Shown here: positions 22,614 to 24,660 of the stretch, piece by piece
How positions within the stretch are numbered: position 1 is the first letter of the stretch
How the letters are laid out: the number at the start of each line of letters is the position of its first letter
Assembly: GCA_003520925.1 (NCBI GenBank)
Contig: DOTV01000008.1
Location: 1-24,660 of the forward strand
DNA from: Bacteroidales bacterium
GTDB lineage: Bacteria > Bacteroidota > Bacteroidia > Bacteroidales > VadinHA17
DNA: 24,660 bases
Direction: 5' to 3'
Notes under the pieces: model-generated
The model's input: only the letters and a program-made list of their open reading frames with translations
Told to the model about the DNA's origin: nothing
Databases searched by the model: none
Made by a program: the position numbers and the translations under genes

Positions 22614-23567
22614 CTAAATATTTACCTTGTCCTTGATCAGATAATTGTTCCTTTCTGAAGAATTCCGGTTGATCAGTTCACCAAGGAATCCGGTCAGAAA
22701 CAAAACAGTTCCAATAATCATTACTGTAAGGGCAATATAGAAGTATGGACTATCGGTTATCAGCGGTGCCCTCATATTATTGTTAATGTAAACAAGCTTT
22801 TTGATGCCGAGATATCCGGCCATTATGAAACCTATTAAAAACATTAATGTCCCGAGGGAACCAAAAAGATGCATGGGGCTTTTTCCGAACCTTGTAATGA
22901 ATCCAATTGTAAGCAGATCAAGATAACCCTTCATAAACCTGTCAAGTCCGTATTTGGAAACGCCATATCTCCTGGGTTTATGCTCAACAATTTTTTCACC
23001 TATTCGGCCGAAACCTGCTTTTTTTGCCAGCATTGGTATGTACCTGTGCATTTCACCATAGACCTCGATTCCCTTAACCACTTCATTCCGGTAAGCTTTC
23101 AGTCCACAATTAAAATCATGAAGCTTTATACCTGATGACAGACGTGCGGTTCCGTTATAGATCCTGCTCGTAAATCGCTTAATAAAAGGATCATACCTTT
23201 TCTTTTTCCATCCCGATACAAGATCATAGCCTTCCTCATTTATCATCCTTATAAGACCGGGTATTTCATCGGGGCTATCCTGCAGATCTGAGTCCATTGT
23301 TATTACAACATCTCCCTTTGCCTCAGTAAAACCTGAATGAAGCGCTGCTGCCTTGCCATAATTCCTTCTGAACCTTAATCCTTTTACAAAACTGTTTTCA
23401 CGGGAAAGTTCTGTAATGACCTGCCATGTTTCGTCAGAACTCCCATCATCAATAAAAATTACCTCGAAATCAAGCCTGCTGGCATTGCATGTTCTCTCAA
23501 TCCATCCAGCTAATTCCCTGAGTGATTCTTCTTCATTGTAAACCGGGACTACAACAGAAAGATCCAT
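22614..23567 (-). CDS. Glycosyltransferase family 2, polyprenyl-phosphate type, with C-terminal membrane anchor
   Basis: A 317-residue GT2. The catalytic part shows VVVPVYNEEESL, FIDDGSSDET, the metal-binding MDSDLQDSPDEI (about residues 93-104), and GVSKYGLDRFMKG (about 198-210), which is the SKY signature of DPM1/ArnC-like enzymes. Two membrane segments follow (about 230-255 and 275-300). Such proteins move a sugar from a nucleotide to undecaprenyl phosphate for envelope glycan synthesis. It lies 9 bp after the DUF4199 gene; this pair is common in Bacteroidota. Confidence 0.9.
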   Translation of the reverse strand: MDLSVVVPVYNEEESLRELAGWIERTCNASRLDFEVIFIDDGSSDETWQVITELSRENSFVKGLRFRRNYGKAAALHSGFTEAKGDVVITMDSDLQDSPDEIPGLIRMINEEGYDLVSGWKKKRYDPFIKRFTSRIYNGTARLSSGIKLHDFNCGLKAYRNEVVKGIEVYGEMHRYIPMLAKKAGFGRIGEKIVEHKPRRYGVSKYGLDRFMKGYLDLLTIGFITRFGKSPMHLFGSLGTLMFLIGFIMAGYLGIKKLVYINNNMRAPLITDSPYFYIALTVMIIGTVLFLTGFLGELINRNSSERNNYLIKDKVNI

Positions 23568-23576
23568 AAGGTCACC

Positions 23577-24113
23577 TTATTTTACTTCAGGAGAGTCGAT
23601 TAACGGATTACCCTCTTTTTTGACAAAAATCGCAACTATCAGCGACATGATGACTCCATAAAGCATATTACCAAATATGCTTAAGGGTGCCATTATTTCA
23701 GGCTTCATCATTTTCTTCTGAATTTTTAGCCCTGCATCCACAGCTTCCTGCGGAATTCCCCTTTTTGCCATAAGTTCTTCAGCTGCAGCAAGCTGTTTGT
23801 CAATTAATCCGGGATCGATTATTGAAAAAAGAATATAGGTGAATACTGCGGTTATAATTGCATAATAAAGAAATATTACAACTCCTGCACCAACAGCCTG
23901 CCCGTATGTAATACTACCATGCAGATAATTGTCGCGGTACGATTTAATCAGGAAGAAGAGAGCCACAACAAGAATCAGAAGAAATACATATCCCTGGGTT
24001 TTATTTATTGTCAGATCAAGGAAATACATTACAAGCGTATAAACGATTCCTATCATGGACAGGATAAGACCATTGGTAAGATTTGCTTTCCAGACATTCG
24101 ATTTTTGTTCCAT
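23577..24113 (-). CDS. DUF4199 membrane protein
   Basis: A 178-residue protein with four hydrophobic segments (about residues 14-34, 40-58, 75-98, 145-165) and a charged cytoplasmic loop around 105-135 (DKQLAAAEELMAKRGI). It matches the DUF4199 family, which has no assigned function but is typically found next to a GT2 gene in Bacteroidota. The -7 element at 24154-24161 lies about 40 bp upstream. Confidence 0.85.
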   Translation of the reverse strand: MEQKSNVWKANLTNGLILSMIGIVYTLVMYFLDLTINKTQGYVFLLILVVALFFLIKSYRDNYLHGSITYGQAVGAGVVIFLYYAIITAVFTYILFSIIDPGLIDKQLAAAEELMAKRGIPQEAVDAGLKIQKKMMKPEIMAPLSIFGNMLYGVIMSLIVAIFVKKEGNPLIDSPEVK

Positions 24114-24153
24114 AGGTTTAAATATAAGTTAGGTTGAATTTATCGGCTGACAA

Positions 24154-24161
24154 CAAATATA
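24154..24161 (-). promoter_or_regulatory. Candidate -7 element of DUF4199-GT2 operon
   Basis: TATATTTG on the minus strand, an exact match to TAnnTTTG, about 40 bp before the DUF4199 start. No -33 TTTG at the usual distance. Confidence 0.4.
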
Positions 24162-24206
24162 GTGTAAAAACATAATAAAGAGTCTTCGCTGTTTTGGAAT
24201 ATTTAT

Positions 24207-24237
24207 TTTGCCGGCTTGGCAAAAATTCGTATTTTTG
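24207..24237 (+). promoter_or_regulatory. ffs promoter (Bacteroidota type)
   Basis: TTTG (24207-24210), 19 bp, TATTTTTG (24230-24237): an exact match to the Bacteroidota housekeeping promoter. The predicted start falls at about 24241-24242, the start of the SRP RNA. Confidence 0.8.
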
Positions 24238-24240
24238 CGC

Positions 24241-24338
24241 GGGGTAAGTCTTATACGACCAGCTCCTGCTGAACTCCCCCAGGATCGGAAGGTAGCAAGG
24301 GTAGGCAGTTGTAGCGGTGCGATATAAGTAGCTTACCC
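24241..24338 (+). ncRNA. ffs: Signal recognition particle RNA (small bacterial type)
   Basis: About 98 bases. The terminal stem pairs GGGTAAG (24242-24248) with CTTACCC (24332-24338). The apical region holds the SRP domain IV core: CAGGATCGGAAGGTAGCA, with the GGAA tetraloop and the asymmetric internal loop bound by Ffh. It lacks an Alu domain, like the E. coli 4.5S RNA. It works with Ffh in co-translational targeting of membrane proteins. Promoter and terminator are both evident. Confidence 0.94.
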
Positions 24339-24344
24339 TTTTTT
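24332..24344 (+). terminator. T-run after SRP RNA
   Basis: The 3' strand of the terminal SRP stem (CTTACCC) is followed directly by TTTTTT (24339-24344), so the closing stem doubles as the terminator hairpin. Confidence 0.6.
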
Positions 24345-24434
24345 ATTGAAGTATACTGGTGTTTAAGATCTCCCGACCCTAAGTGCTTCCATCACTATAT
24401 TCACTTTTTAATATCTTTACCCAAACTACTTTCT

Positions 24435-24660
24435 ATGCTGATCCGCATTTATCCTGAAAATCCAAATTCAAAGCATATCAGGCAGGTTGTCGACCTGCTT
24501 GAAGCAGGAGGTATAGTAATCTATCCTACTGATACTGTATATGCAATTGGATGTGATCTTAAGGCAAATAAATCGATAGAGCGGATAGCCAGGTTCAAAG
24601 GCCTGAATCCAGAGAATCCGGATCTCTCCCTGATATTTCACGATATGAGCCAGCTTTCGG
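24435..24660 (+). CDS. Sua5/YciO/YrdC-family protein, 5' part only
   Basis: From the ATG at 24435 about 75 residues are visible before the right edge. The sequence LLEAGGIVIYPTDTVYAIGCDL (about residues 22-43) is the signature of the YrdC fold, and the following KSIERIARFKG carries the conserved basic residues. Sua5/TsaC members make threonylcarbamoyl-AMP for the t6A37 modification of tRNA; YciO-type paralogs have an unclear role, and the visible part does not separate the two. Confidence 0.85.
   Translation, partial: MLIRIYPENPNSKHIRQVVDLLEAGGIVIYPTDTVYAIGCDLKANKSIERIARFKGLNPENPDLSLIFHDMSQLS

Overview
The window looks like chromosome from a Bacteroidota bacterium, probably of the Bacteroidales type. 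Three things point there. Several promoters fit the Bacteroidota pattern TTTG-N18..20-TAnnTTTG, best seen before the SRP RNA gene. The tmRNA tag is GESNYALAA, close to the Bacteroides tag. The gene content also fits: a DUF4199 gene next to a GT2 gene, paired periplasmic amidohydrolases, and an Acr3/ArsM/ArsC arsenic operon with an arsEFG module. No phage, insertion sequence, integrase or CRISPR array was found.

Layout, left to right. (1) 1-160: start of an exported nucleoside hydrolase, cut by the window edge. (2) 192-3427, minus strand: nickel uptake, NikR followed by the ECF-type transporter NikM-NikN-NikQ-NikO, with a candidate NikR operator over the nikR promoter. (3) 3631-4934, plus: a flavodoxin-fold quinone reductase overlapping a small isoprenylcysteine-methyltransferase-like membrane protein whose 3' end lies in an 82-bp inverted repeat. 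(4) 5062-11440, minus: a ten-gene arsenic operon in the order arsR, arsE, arsF, arsG, arsP, ProC-like, rhodanese-like, arsC, arsM, acr3. It covers arsenate reduction, arsenite export, methylation, methylarsenite export, and nitro-aromatic arsenical reduction and export. Two near-identical inverted repeats, one before arsR and one before arsE, are likely ArsR operators. (5) 11619-12851, plus: TauE/SafE and DoxX membrane proteins, then a broken remnant that looks like a Tat signal with its first arginine codon turned into TGA. (6) 13143-14818, minus: a three-gene HipBST toxin-antitoxin locus preceded by three copies of an operator-like repeat about 62 bp apart, and followed by a small hydrophobic ORF. 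(7) 15274-15665, minus: ssrA (tmRNA) and its terminator; a second copy of the ssrA 3' end lies 183 bp further on, like an attachment-site duplication. (8) 15770-21364, plus: a saccharopine/alanine-dehydrogenase-like oxidoreductase and two exported amidohydrolase-fold proteins, of which only one domain keeps the metal-binding HxH. (9) 21401-24113: a GT4 glycosyltransferase (plus), then GT2 and DUF4199 genes (minus). (10) 24241-24344: SRP RNA (ffs), followed by the start of a Sua5/YrdC gene cut by the right edge.

Regions 2-6 are metal and metalloid handling plus a toxin-antitoxin locus, and they end at a tmRNA gene with a duplicated 3' end. This suggests, without proving it, an accessory region next to an ssrA integration site. 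Everything right of ssrA looks like housekeeping chromosome. The least explained parts are the ProC-like and Cys-less rhodanese genes inside the arsenic operon, the HipBST operator array, and the ssrA-adjacent repeats.
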